This document shows positions 25,138 to 33,719 of a DNA stretch of 64,000 nt, piece after piece. This DNA is from Promicromonospora sp042731755 (lineage in GTDB: Bacteria > Actinomycetota > Actinomycetes > Actinomycetales > Cellulomonadaceae), in assembly GCF_042731755.1 (NCBI RefSeq), contig NZ_JBHWLR010000003.1, positions 124,001-188,000 on the forward strand, read 5' to 3'. Below the pieces are notes generated by a model. It was not told the DNA's origin, made no database searches, and saw only the letters and a program-made list of their open reading frames with translations. The translations under genes were made by a program, and so were the position numbers. The number at the start of each line of letters is the position of its first letter. Within the stretch, counting starts at the first letter, position 1.

Positions 25138-25971
25138 CTAGCCGCTTTCCCGTTGTCGCACAAGGTCGTCTCGTATGCCTTCAAGAAATGGCTTCAAGGC
25201 CTCGCCATACAGAGCGCGCTCGGCGAACCCGTCGAACTTAGCGACGTAGAGGGCGACATCTCGGGGGTCGGTCACCACGACCTTCGCGTGAACGGTCTCG
25301 ACGCTCACGGACCGGTCATCGCGGACCACGAAGGCATGGTTAGGGATGTCCCGTTGAGCGCCAGCCAGCGGCACGACCCGCAGGTCGATGTTCGGCAGCC
25401 GCGTCAGGGAGATGAGCCGGTCCAGCTGTCCGGCCATGACCGGCGTCGGAACGATCAACCACCGCAGGACCGGTTCGGTGATGACGAAGCGCAGCGTCTT
25501 GTCCTCGTCGTAGAGAACCTCCTGGCGCTCGAGCCGTGCGCTCATGGTGCGCCGCACTGTCTCTTCGGTGAGGTCATCGTGCCGAGACAGGATCGCTCGC
25601 ATGTACTCCGGCGTCTGCAGCAAGCCTGGCACGAGCGCGGGTTGAAATACCCGCAAGAGATCCATGTCGGCCTCGACGGCCTGCAACTGCTTCTGTGCCT
25701 TGTGCAGACCGGCACGTTGGATCAGGCGCCAGGCCGTGGCCTCGGTGGCCACCGCACGAGCGGCCTCCATGTACTCCGTCTTGACCGCGTCGGACACACC
25801 GATGGAGCTCAGGATTCGGTCGACGTCGTCAGCACTGGGGGAGAGCTTGACCGTCTCGATCTTGCTCAGCTTGCTCGCGGATATGACAGAGCTGCGGGCA
25901 ACGAACTTGGCCTCCGTGCCAGAAGCCTGCCGTAGGGCCCGCAGCGCTGCGCCCAGCTCAGAACGATTCAC
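25138..25971 (-). CDS. XRE-type HTH regulator with DUF5753 (Scr1-like) domain
   Basis: A 277-residue regulator with an N-terminal helix-turn-helix at about 5-55 (VARSSVISASKLSKIETVKL) and a DUF5753 C-terminal domain at about 95-270, recognised by LLRVFQPALVPGLLQTPEYMRAIL and TRLPNIDLRVVPL. This class is abundant in Actinobacteria and often controls development or island genes. The GTG at 25971 overlaps the stop of the DUF6879 gene (GTGA), so it is the last gene of a three-gene operon. Confidence 0.88.
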   Translation of the reverse strand: MNRSELGAALRALRQASGTEAKFVARSSVISASKLSKIETVKLSPSADDVDRILSSIGVSDAVKTEYMEAARAVATEATAWRLIQRAGLHKAQKQLQAVEADMDLLRVFQPALVPGLLQTPEYMRAILSRHDDLTEETVRRTMSARLERQEVLYDEDKTLRFVITEPVLRWLIVPTPVMAGQLDRLISLTRLPNIDLRVVPLAGAQRDIPNHAFVVRDDRSVSVETVHAKVVVTDPRDVALYVAKFDGFAERALYGEALKPFLEGIRDDLVRQRESG

Positions 25972-26495
25972 TCGCCGTACGTCGCCCACCAGTCTGCGAA
26001 CGGCACTGCGTGCGCCAGGGCCGTCTCCCGGTAGGCGACGTACTCCGGGCCGTGGTCATCCGCCAGCACATCGGCCCCGGCGAACTTGCCGTCGCTGTAG
26101 TTGAACCGGGCTGGCGTGGTCGAGTCGAAGAGCCAGAAGTCGCCGACGTGGTCAGGTAGCGGTGTGGGCTGCCCGGTCACATCGAGGATGAAGAACTCCT
26201 CACCTGCCGTGGCATTGGTGGCGTAGCCCCAGCCAAGTTCGAAGCGTAGGTAGGGCGTCAGGGGCCGGCGAAGCACATGGACGCGGTACATGCGTCGTCC
26301 CGCGTCGGTGTGGGTGCGCACCTCGTCGAGCCAGTCCAGGTTGTAGTCGGCGGGCTTGGCCTGGCCGTCGAGGAACAAGTGGTAGGCGTCGACATTGCCG
26401 GATCGGCTGTAGTCGTCGAGAGTCTCCAGCCGGAAGGCTTCGCGCTGAAACTGGTCGAACAGGTCTCCCAGGGTCTTAGGCGCCAATCCGGTCAC
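25968..26495 (-). CDS. DUF6879 family protein
   Basis: A 175-residue protein matching the DUF6879 family: FDQFQREAFRLETLDDYSRS near the start, RVHVLRRPLTPYLRFELGWGY in the middle, and FWLFDS. The function is unknown; members are regularly paired with Scr1-like HTH/DUF5753 regulators, as here. It overlaps both neighbours, the 64-residue gene upstream by 20 bases and the HTH gene downstream by GTGA. Confidence 0.85.
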   Translation of the reverse strand: MTGLAPKTLGDLFDQFQREAFRLETLDDYSRSGNVDAYHLFLDGQAKPADYNLDWLDEVRTHTDAGRRMYRVHVLRRPLTPYLRFELGWGYATNATAGEEFFILDVTGQPTPLPDHVGDFWLFDSTTPARFNYSDGKFAGADVLADDHGPEYVAYRETALAHAVPFADWWATYGE

Positions 26496-26670
26496 CGAAT
26501 GCCTTCCGGATCAGGTCCAAGGGAATCTCCACCAGGGTTTCGTGCGCGGGGATCGTCAGACCGTGATCGGTCGGCGTCTCACCCTGGACCAGGATCGTGC
26601 CTCGGTCGGTCTCGTAGATCGTCGGGCAGTCGTTCTTATCGCACGTGCTCGCGAGCGTCGTCACCTTCAC
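26476..26670 (-). CDS. Small partner protein of the DUF6879 / HTH module
   Basis: A 64-residue protein with a CDKNDCPTIYETDRGTILVQGE core and TLVEIPLDLIRKAF near its end. Similar short proteins sit directly before DUF6879 genes in streptomycetes. The two Cys could bind metal. The GTG at 26670 follows GGGGGAACC. It overlaps the DUF6879 gene by 20 bases, so the three genes are translationally linked. The region 26671-26846 upstream should hold their promoter. Confidence 0.7.
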   Translation of the reverse strand: MKVTTLASTCDKNDCPTIYETDRGTILVQGETPTDHGLTIPAHETLVEIPLDLIRKAFGDRIGA

Positions 26671-26846
26671 GGCGGTTCCCCCTTTGGTTGGCCTGCTGTC
26701 GCGTTTGATTCTTCGGTGTGGGTGGCGGCGGGGCAAGAGGATCGAGTTTCTACAACGGGAAAGCGGCGCTTTGGGTTGGAGAGTCTCGAGTCCAGCGGGG
26801 ACCGCCTGGTTGCTACGAGTACGCGAGGCGCGGCCGTTCGATGCCG

Positions 26847-28103
26847 TCAGGCTTGAGCCGTGCGGCCCGGGACCTGCTGCCACCGATTGATCTTGCCGCA
26901 GGCGCGCCATCGTGCGGGCCCGACTGGCGTAGCGAGGCCCGCATCGACGAAGGCGCTGAGGTATGACGTCAGAGCCTTGAGGGCGTAGTCGTCGTCGCGC
27001 GTCCAGGTGATCGATGCGGTTCGGAGCACAGCCCAGCAGTCGTCGAGGGCGAAGTCGCGCCCCAGTCTGTTATGGATCAGAGCTTGGTAGAGCGCGGTGT
27101 GCCAATGGACTGAGATTGCTTCGATCGCCCAGTCCAGATCGCTCGGGTCCCTCAGCAGGCGAGGGGAGCTGCCCCACACGCGGTGAACCAAGCGGCGTGC
27201 CTGCGATGCGTGCCAAGCGGCGTGCTGCCGTTGTTCTTCTTTTTCCAGTGCTTCTTCGATCGCGCGTTCGGCGGCTACTTCTTCTGCGGCAGCGCGACTG
27301 GCCCCCTTTATGGCAGCGTCGATTCTCCGCATCGTCGGTGTCACCAGCCCCTGGTCGGGATCCAGGACACAGGAATCCAAGTCGTCGATGCGCAACCATG
27401 CAATGGAGTCCCAGTTGCGTAGCCGCGTTGTGAACCGCGAGTCACCGGCTAGCGTCCCGATCTGGCGAGTGACTGGGTTGATGACAAGCACATGCCGATC
27501 CGCCGCTGCGAGCGTTCGCCCGAGTGCCGGCAGCCGGACCGCGGATGCAAGCTTCGGATCCAGCTGCACGCGCGTGCGGCCCACAAGCCACGTGACTGTG
27601 ACCCCATTGCGGTCGAGGTCGGTCTGCTTTGCAGCCCAGAGTTCGGCGGGGAAGTGTTTGTACTCGACCTCCAGAGCGAGTCGTTGACCCGTTGACCAGG
27701 TCACCAGGACGTCGGGACGGCGGTTGAGCTCAAGCTCGACGTTCTTGATGCTCTGTTCTTCGACGACGTCGGCGCCACCGTTCGCCTCCCGAGCCGCCCA
27801 TTGAGCGAGCATGGCCTTGGACGCGAGGTGGTTGGTGCCCTCCGGGCCACCCGAGTGCTCGACGGCCGTGACGTGGAAGAAATGGTCTCGCTTCGATCCG
27901 CCGCGCGTCGAAATCACCTCTTCGCATCCCGGGACGAGACAGGTCCACTCAGCACGAGCCGTCTTGCGGACCTCCGCCGCAGCGCCTGGAGCAACGAACA
28001 CTGGCTCACCAGTGATCCGATGACGGGCCCACACCTGCCGGGTCTCGCGGTCGAGAAAGGCGGCAACCGCCTCGTGCCCCTGCTCCACGCTGCGACCGTA
28101 CAT
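26847..28103 (-). CDS. CoiA-like nuclease-domain protein
   Basis: A 418-residue protein related to competence protein CoiA. An N-terminal segment with a possible zinc knuckle (CLVPGC at 55-60) and HFFH (74-77) precedes the nuclease core: NHLASKAMLAQW at 91-102, RRPDVLV with Asp131, and ALEVEYKH with Glu145/Glu147, matching the D-ExE restriction-endonuclease-like pattern. The C-terminal 200 residues include a charged coiled coil. In firmicutes CoiA helps DNA uptake and recombination; in Actinobacteria such genes often ride on islands. It starts with ATG 28103. Confidence 0.75.
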   Translation of the reverse strand: MYGRSVEQGHEAVAAFLDRETRQVWARHRITGEPVFVAPGAAAEVRKTARAEWTCLVPGCEEVISTRGGSKRDHFFHVTAVEHSGGPEGTNHLASKAMLAQWAAREANGGADVVEEQSIKNVELELNRRPDVLVTWSTGQRLALEVEYKHFPAELWAAKQTDLDRNGVTVTWLVGRTRVQLDPKLASAVRLPALGRTLAAADRHVLVINPVTRQIGTLAGDSRFTTRLRNWDSIAWLRIDDLDSCVLDPDQGLVTPTMRRIDAAIKGASRAAAEEVAAERAIEEALEKEEQRQHAAWHASQARRLVHRVWGSSPRLLRDPSDLDWAIEAISVHWHTALYQALIHNRLGRDFALDDCWAVLRTASITWTRDDDYALKALTSYLSAFVDAGLATPVGPARWRACGKINRWQQVPGRTAQA

Positions 28104-28561
28104 GGCGGCTGCTCCGGTCGAGAGGAAGTCCTGTGATAGCCGTGGCGGTCATCTCCTGTGATCACCGGCGTGACGATCGTGCCCCAACGGAGCTGGCGCC
28201 GTTGGATCAGCCCTGAATGTCCCGGAGATTTGCGCCGCTCCCGCGTAAGGAGCCCTGCGCAGGGACCCCACCACCTGGTCCCAGGCTGCAGCGTCACCTG
28301 CCACGAACAGCAACGGCGACACACGCGTGCCTGGCGACGGACGCGGCGCGTGACGAGGGCAGGCGGGCAACAGGGCAGCGGGTCCCGCGGACCGCCACGA
28401 TGAAGGCCACACACCTAATGCACAAGCCGTGAGCGGTTCCGTCCGTACGAAACTGGGGGTGGGCGTATGAGCGTCGAGAAGGGCTTTGTCGGGCTGCGGG
28501 ACAACGGGTCTCGTACACCCACCGAGCGGGGAGTCGCTGGGCGACGGCGGGAGCCTCTGGC
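28104..28561. other. Intergenic region between the CoiA-like gene and the zinc-finger gene
   Basis: No convincing gene. It must hold the promoter of the minus-strand CoiA-like gene. CCTGTGAT occurs twice (28130-28137 and 28154-28161). An ATG at 28467 with a G-rich upstream stretch opens a 105-codon frame, but its sequence lacks coding character and it overlaps the better-supported gene at 28562. Confidence 0.4.
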
Positions 28562-28939
28562 GTGTGTCCTCGGTGCGGGAGCCAGCTCCCGGCCAGGGCG
28601 ACTGGGAGGCCTGCGAGATGGTGCTCGCAGCGATGCCGGCGCGCCGCATATGAAGAACGCCGGGCGGCGGCCGCCGGGGCCATCGCCGTCGAGGTCGTGG
28701 AGGCCGTCACGACGACGGAACACGGGCTCGATGAGTGCGTCAGGCGGGTGCGGGCCTCTCCCGTCGCTGTACGCAAGGTGCTGACTCGCCTGACCAAGTT
28801 GCTGACAGAGGATGGCTTACGTGACCCGAAGTGGGGATCCACGATGGACTCTGCCGTAGCCCTAGCGCGTGAGGTCGGGGCCGAAAGCAGAATCTCCGCC
28901 CGCTTCCCCCCGCGGGGATACGTCAAGCCAGTCTGGTAG
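28562..28939 (+). CDS. Zinc-ribbon-like small protein of actinobacterial mobile elements
   Basis: A 125-residue protein. The N-terminus carries Cys2-x2-Cys5 and Cys21-x3-Cys25 (CPRCGSQL, then WCSQRCRRAAYEERRAA), the pattern of short zinc-binding proteins common in actinobacterial integrative elements and phages. The rest is helical and charged. The GTG at 28562 is the first possible start that keeps the zinc site. It may bind DNA; its role is unknown. It lies beside a decayed replication-relaxation gene. Confidence 0.6.
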   Translation: MCPRCGSQLPARATGRPARWCSQRCRRAAYEERRAAAAGAIAVEVVEAVTTTEHGLDECVRRVRASPVAVRKVLTRLTKLLTEDGLRDPKWGSTMDSAVALAREVGAESRISARFPPRGYVKPVW

Positions 28940-29009
28940 AGGACTCCAGGCGCGATCCGGCGATGCAGTTGGATGCTCAAGGCGGAACGGCATCCCGCAT
29001 GTCACCGAA

Positions 29010-29414
29010 TCATGCAGCAGTCCCGACATGCGACAGCACAAGTAGAGACACCGTGGGTGCGAACCCGAGAAGTGCGACTGCGAGGACGCCTAGCCCGTTT
29101 GGCAGCCTGACAGTCTTGAGAGCGATGATCGCGTTTCGGCACGCCGGCCGTCGGGGCGCCACCCACAGGACGCGCGGGAACGCACCCGCCTGTTCCTGTT
29201 CGATGCCGGTGCGCCGATACGTCTCGTAGAGGCGGCACCGGCGGACCAGGGTCGGCAGGCTCTCGGTTGCCCGGTCCACCTCGATGAACAGGTGACTCTT
29301 GTACTCGGCACCGGCAGTCGCCGTGAACAGGTCGGGCCTGAGCACGTCGTCGCCGCCGTCCAGCGCGCGGTTATAACGGCGCTAGCTCTCCGGCTCGATC
29401 TGCACGTCGCTCAC
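29010..29414 (-). pseudogene. Remnant of a replication-relaxation family gene (nonsense-interrupted, 5'-truncated)
   Basis: The translated core VLRPDLFTATAGAEYKSHLF, IEVDRATESLPTLVRRC and RRTGIEQEQAGAFPRVLW matches the replication-relaxation family of actinobacterial conjugative elements. Reading upstream in the same frame from 29345, family-like sequence continues (RRYNRALDGGDD) to an in-frame TAG at 29382-29384 and then on (SDVQIEPES) to a GTG at 29414. The TAG stands where a Trp codon (TGG) would be expected. The N-terminal winged-helix part is missing, so the gene is dead. Confidence 0.7.
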
Positions 29415-29539
29415 AGTACAGGTCCTTCCGATTCGGATACGTCAACGGGTGCGGGACGTGGACTTACGTGATGAGACGCTTGAATGGGTCTAGGGGGCGT
29501 GCCGCCACTGCCTTGGGTGGGGCAGTCGGGCGAAGCGTG

Positions 29540-32116
29540 TCACTTCTTCTGCCGATAGCCGCTAATGCGCTTTTGCCAGTCTCGGATGCGGTTGAATTCC
29601 CGTTCAAGTTCGTCGGGCTCCGGTGCCACATAGTTTTTGACGTCGGCATTATCATGGCGCCGACCCCATGTTGAGGTGTAGCCGTAGCCGTCTTGGAATT
29701 CGGTATTGTCGTGGGGCGAGATGTCTGCAAAAATACGAAACATACTCGGCCGCAATTCAGAGGCTCCACGATCAAATACCTGGTTCAAGACGTCGACCGT
29801 GACGACCCTCTCCCAGGTGGTGGAAAGGTATCCTGCCCAGTCTGCGGCGCGAGCTTCGTACTCCGAGTACGACAGGCCGGGCCGCTCCTTCTTGATCAGA
29901 GTGAGTTCGTCCCTGAGCCAGGCTAAGCGCCCCTTGAAGTCCTTGGCGTTCCAAGGAAATTCGTCGATGCAGAGGCCTGGTGTCTTGTCCCCGCGCAGTT
30001 CGATCGAGCGCTCAGCGTGCGCAACGCCCTTCGTGTTTGCCGCTCTGAGCAAGTCGCTTACGAACGAGACATCGTGGGTGAAGATGATTATCTGGCGCGA
30101 CTGTGCGAGCTCTACCAGCCGATTCGCGACCTTTTCGCGCCGGATGTGGTCGAGAGAGGTAACCGGGTCGTCGAGTACGAGTGCCGACTTGGACTCGTCG
30201 AACTCTGCTTCGGTGAAGAATCCGGCGAGGCCGAGCACGGTCTGCTCACCCTCGCTGAGCACTTCAGGGGTCTTGACGTTCCGGTTGTGTACGTCGACCA
30301 GTCCGGGAATCTGGCTGACCTTGCCCTTACTGCCACCGCGGCCCTTGAGCGTGACGCGCCGGAGTTTTAGGCCTTCCGTCTCGCGCGTGAAGTGGTCGAG
30401 GATCCGCTCCGTGGCGTACTGGTCTGTCAGGGCACGAGTCGTGCTGGTGATCCCAGTGGTGATGGTCTGTTGCTTGGCGGCACCGAGTGCACGGTGTGCC
30501 TTGAGTCTCGCCACCTCGGCCTTGAGGGCGTCGGCCGACTCCGAAAGCGCCGCGCTTGCTTTGAGCTCGCCCTGGCGCTTGTGCACCGTTGCCAGGGCAA
30601 CCCGGAACCCTGCTACGTCTGTAGCCGCCGCCTTGTCGTCAAGCGTGGCAGCGAGCGAGGTCAGCTTGTCGACGTCGTCGCTCGTCACCAGCGCCGTGAC
30701 GTCCGGCCGGCTTCCCTCGAAGTAGGCGACAGCTTCGTCGCGACGAGCTTCGAGGGCGCTCATGCGCGCCTGCACAGTACGCGCAAGTTCCGGTTCGTGT
30801 GCCAAGACTCTGGCCAATGCTGTGGTCGTCTGCTGAGTGGCGAAGTCCTGGCTGCGGAGAGCGTTCAGCGCTTGCGTGTAGAGCCGTTCGGCGGCGTCCG
30901 CGTCGCGCTGCGTCGTGTCGATCATGTATTGGTTGAAGCGCTCGAACCTATCCCTCGCGGCCTCATCGAGCGGCTGGTGGCAGAGCACACAGCGGGCGCC
31001 ATTGCCTGTCTGCGGAAAGGCGTGCTCGTGGTCGACCTCGGTCGTCGCGAAGGCGCGTGCGGCCTCCCAAAGGGCTCGCCAGGTTCGCGAGCCGACACCG
31101 TCGAGTGGCTCCTTCTCAAAGGTGTTCGTCGCAGCGAGTGCAGCAGCGGCACGCTTGGCCGTGGCGTCGTTCTGGAGCTTTTGGATTGCGTCGAGCCGGT
31201 CGCTGCTCACCGCGTTCGTCAGCGCGGTCAACTTTGTCTGGAGCCGCTCGACCTGTGCGGCGTCTCCCTGGAGTCGGGTGCGCTCCTTGTCGGCGTCGCT
31301 GGCTTCGAGCCGTGCGACCTCTTGGAGGACCGAGCCCAGGTCGTCCTTGGCAGTCGGTGGCAGCGTCGTCGCCTGCTCGATGTCCGCGTCGGTGGTCTTC
31401 TCGGAGAGCTGGGCAAGGAACGCGCCCGCGGGGGTCTCTGGGGGAATGGGGAGGTGCAGCGCCTGCTGCTCGCTGTCGGTGAGGCGGGCCTGGAGTTCCT
31501 GCCTGACCATGCCGCAGACTGCAATGAGTTCCGAGAGCAGGACCAGTGCGGAGGGTCGATAGGTGATCGTGGACTCATGAGCGAGGTACTCGTCTCCGCA
31601 GTGCTCGTCGTAGAAGCGCACCTGCTGCAGATCTTCGATGGGCTTCGCCGCCGGGAACTTCTCCGAGGCCTCTGTGTCATCAACCTGGTAGGCGATCTCA
31701 GCGCTCGGGTCGGGCGCGTTCGCCCTGAAGACATCGGGCAGCACTGTCGATGAGTGGCGAGCACTCACCATGCCCTTGACGAGACGCGCGTAGCCAGACT
31801 TCCCGCTGCCGTTGTTGCCGTAGATGATCGTCAGGCCGTCCGACGCGAACGGTAGCTCCTGATCCTCGGCGAGCGCGTTGACGCCCTTAAGGTTGTACAC
31901 GCGGGAGAGCCGGACCTGCTTCGGCGTCGTGCCGCCGAGCGCGATGTCTGTAGCTGCGCCGTTCGGGTTCTTGCTGTCGGGCAAGAGCAGACGGTCCGCT
32001 AGCGCCTCAATCTGCTCGGACTCGAACGTCCCACCACGAGCGAGTGCGACCAGCACGTCTTGTTGCCAACCAGGCCGTTCCAGCGCCCAAGCCCTGATGT
32101 CATCCTCGATGGTCAT
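29540..32116 (-). CDS. RloC/PrrC-like AAA_13 ATPase with zinc-hook motif, candidate anti-phage effector
   Basis: An 858-residue SMC-like ATPase. Walker A is GNNGSGKS at 100-107. Two coiled-coil arms flank CVLCHQPL near residue 376, a CxxC zinc-hook like that of Rad50 and RloC. The signature is LSEGEQ near 620, Walker B ALVLDDP near 645-651, and the H-loop FTHD near 680. The C-terminal about 170 residues are a separate domain with WERVVTVDVLNQVF. RloC and PrrC are anticodon nucleases that stop phage growth; whether the nuclease triad exists here was not established. The ATG at 32116 follows GGGAG. It is divergent from a HEPN protein gene. Confidence 0.8.
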   Translation of the reverse strand: MTIEDDIRAWALERPGWQQDVLVALARGGTFESEQIEALADRLLLPDSKNPNGAATDIALGGTTPKQVRLSRVYNLKGVNALAEDQELPFASDGLTIIYGNNGSGKSGYARLVKGMVSARHSSTVLPDVFRANAPDPSAEIAYQVDDTEASEKFPAAKPIEDLQQVRFYDEHCGDEYLAHESTITYRPSALVLLSELIAVCGMVRQELQARLTDSEQQALHLPIPPETPAGAFLAQLSEKTTDADIEQATTLPPTAKDDLGSVLQEVARLEASDADKERTRLQGDAAQVERLQTKLTALTNAVSSDRLDAIQKLQNDATAKRAAAALAATNTFEKEPLDGVGSRTWRALWEAARAFATTEVDHEHAFPQTGNGARCVLCHQPLDEAARDRFERFNQYMIDTTQRDADAAERLYTQALNALRSQDFATQQTTTALARVLAHEPELARTVQARMSALEARRDEAVAYFEGSRPDVTALVTSDDVDKLTSLAATLDDKAAATDVAGFRVALATVHKRQGELKASAALSESADALKAEVARLKAHRALGAAKQQTITTGITSTTRALTDQYATERILDHFTRETEGLKLRRVTLKGRGGSKGKVSQIPGLVDVHNRNVKTPEVLSEGEQTVLGLAGFFTEAEFDESKSALVLDDPVTSLDHIRREKVANRLVELAQSRQIIIFTHDVSFVSDLLRAANTKGVAHAERSIELRGDKTPGLCIDEFPWNAKDFKGRLAWLRDELTLIKKERPGLSYSEYEARAADWAGYLSTTWERVVTVDVLNQVFDRGASELRPSMFRIFADISPHDNTEFQDGYGYTSTWGRRHDNADVKNYVAPEPDELEREFNRIRDWQKRISGYRQKK

Positions 32117-32199
32117 ACCTGACTCCCACTGTCTCACCATTGGGACAAACCGCCCACAGTCGCCCTTCTGGGGTAGAAGGCTCAATAAATAGGAGTCAC

Positions 32200-32418
32200 A
32201 TGCTGCGCGTCCGGGACGCGCTGAAGAAGGCTGGAGTGACGAGCAGATTTCTCAGGGCGGAACCGCTTGCACAAGATCACCCGCAAAAGCGCGTAAGGGC
32301 GAGACGCTGTGTCGATACCTTGTACGACAAGCCACGCGCCCGCGTGCTGTCGGCCGGTCGCTTCTGTTCGAAGCCGATCAGCGGCTGCCACGAGTGCGGA
32401 CGAAGTAGAGCGGAGTGA
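32200..32418 (+). CDS. Possible 72-residue basic protein in the divergent region
   Basis: ATG 32200 has an ideal AGGAG six bases upstream and opens 72 codons beginning LRVRDALKKAGVTSRFLRAE. The product is very basic and contains CHEC near the end. It lies between the RloC-like and HEPN genes. No family was recognised. It could be a small regulator or antitoxin, or a chance frame. Confidence 0.35.
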   Translation: MLRVRDALKKAGVTSRFLRAEPLAQDHPQKRVRARRCVDTLYDKPRARVLSAGRFCSKPISGCHECGRSRAE

Positions 32419-32479
32419 GGCTTTCTCGTCTCGTTCCTTTGAGCTATGTGCGCCTGAGCCAGGAGACCGAACCGATCCA

Positions 32480-33718
32480 ATGAGCACACTCTCCATAACC
32501 GAAAAGACCGTACTTGAAGCTGTGCTCAATATGAGTGGCGGTTACGTTCTTGACTTCACCAACGCGACTTTTGCCAACTTTTTTGGTGAACTGAATGTCG
32601 ACATCTACGACCATGCGAAGTACCCGGGGTTCGGCGACTCGAAGGCGAACCGACTTCGCGCCTTATGGAAGAGCGGAAGTAACGCCGAAGCTGCGACGTC
32701 ACTTAACGCCCTCGCGGACTACATCGAAGCCAAGAAGGAAACTACCGACGACTGGGGATCCTGGCTGGATGACATCACCGACGAGAAGCTTGTCCGTGTG
32801 CGCAAGATCGCCAGCGACCTCATTGCCGCGGTAGCGGCTTCGGCAGCTCCTCTCGCCCCCGGGATCGCGCTGTCGAGTGTGACAGCGTCTGCGCCCGCAC
32901 CGCCGCCGACGCCAGTCGCCATCACTACTGAAGCGACGGTTACGAAAAACAAGATCGAGATCGAGATTCACGAAGACATCTACAGCCACATCAAGCGTTA
33001 TCTTGACACTGAGGACTACTTCCACGCGGTGGAAGAATCGTACAAAGTTGTGCGCGAGAAACTTCGGGAGATCACCGGTTCCGAGAAGGCAACTGACGCA
33101 GTCAGACCAGCGAATTTCGAGAAGCTCTTCGGACATCAACCAGCAACCGAAGCCGAGAGTGACTTCTTCGACGGCGTCAAGTATCTCAACATGGCTATCC
33201 AGTTCCTGCGCAACGAGAAGGCGCATACGCTCGCCAACGCGGTTGAGCCAAACCTCGCTATCCACTACATTTCGCTTGCGAGCCTGGCTTACGACCTCAT
33301 AACGCGATACGTGAGCGAGGAGACGATTAAGGAGGTTGAGCAACTCGTCTACGACAAGCGCAACTGTTACGGAACGGTATCAGCCTTCTTGCGGGTTTAT
33401 GAGGACGCAAAGTGGCTTGACGAAGTTCGCTTACCCGCCGCGCTGAACTCGGCATCGGTTCGTCGCGTGCTCAAAGTCAAGTGGCTTCAGGAAGCTGACT
33501 TCACGGTGAGTTGGGCTCACAGCACAGTGCAATTTATGCGGTTTGAGCTTGTGGTCGACGAACTCACCGCCGACGACATCGATCGGTTGCTCGACCTGCC
33601 GACCGTCGACAGCTACGGCAACGACCAGATGGACGGTCTTGACCAGTTCCTGCGATACGTGGATCAGCAGGATCCGAGCAAGCTCTCTGTCAAGGCACAA
33701 ACGCGGATGCTGATCTGA
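32480..33718 (+). CDS. AbiJ-NTD-like / HEPN (TIGR02391, Ymh-like) protein, candidate abortive-infection RNase
   Basis: A 412-residue protein. Residues about 1-90 resemble the AbiJ N-terminal domain (YVLDFTNATFANFFGELNVDIYD). A Pro/Ala linker (about 118-150) follows, then a TIGR02391/Ymh-like HEPN domain (about 160-280) with FLRNEKAHTL at 242-251, where Arg244 and His249 form the Rx4-6H ribonuclease motif. The C-terminal 130 residues are unassigned. HEPN proteins cut RNA in toxin-antitoxin and phage-defence systems. ATG 32480 has AGGAG about 14 bases upstream. Its base use is clearly lower in GC than flanking core genes. Confidence 0.78.
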   Translation: MSTLSITEKTVLEAVLNMSGGYVLDFTNATFANFFGELNVDIYDHAKYPGFGDSKANRLRALWKSGSNAEAATSLNALADYIEAKKETTDDWGSWLDDITDEKLVRVRKIASDLIAAVAASAAPLAPGIALSSVTASAPAPPPTPVAITTEATVTKNKIEIEIHEDIYSHIKRYLDTEDYFHAVEESYKVVREKLREITGSEKATDAVRPANFEKLFGHQPATEAESDFFDGVKYLNMAIQFLRNEKAHTLANAVEPNLAIHYISLASLAYDLITRYVSEETIKEVEQLVYDKRNCYGTVSAFLRVYEDAKWLDEVRLPAALNSASVRRVLKVKWLQEADFTVSWAHSTVQFMRFELVVDELTADDIDRLLDLPTVDSYGNDQMDGLDQFLRYVDQQDPSKLSVKAQTRMLI

Positions 33719-33719
33719 C

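Noticed and set aside
28467..28784. 105-codon frame with a G-rich stretch before ATG
   Set aside because: Its product has no protein-like features, and it overlaps the zinc-ribbon gene in another frame that keeps four Cys in a sensible pattern.
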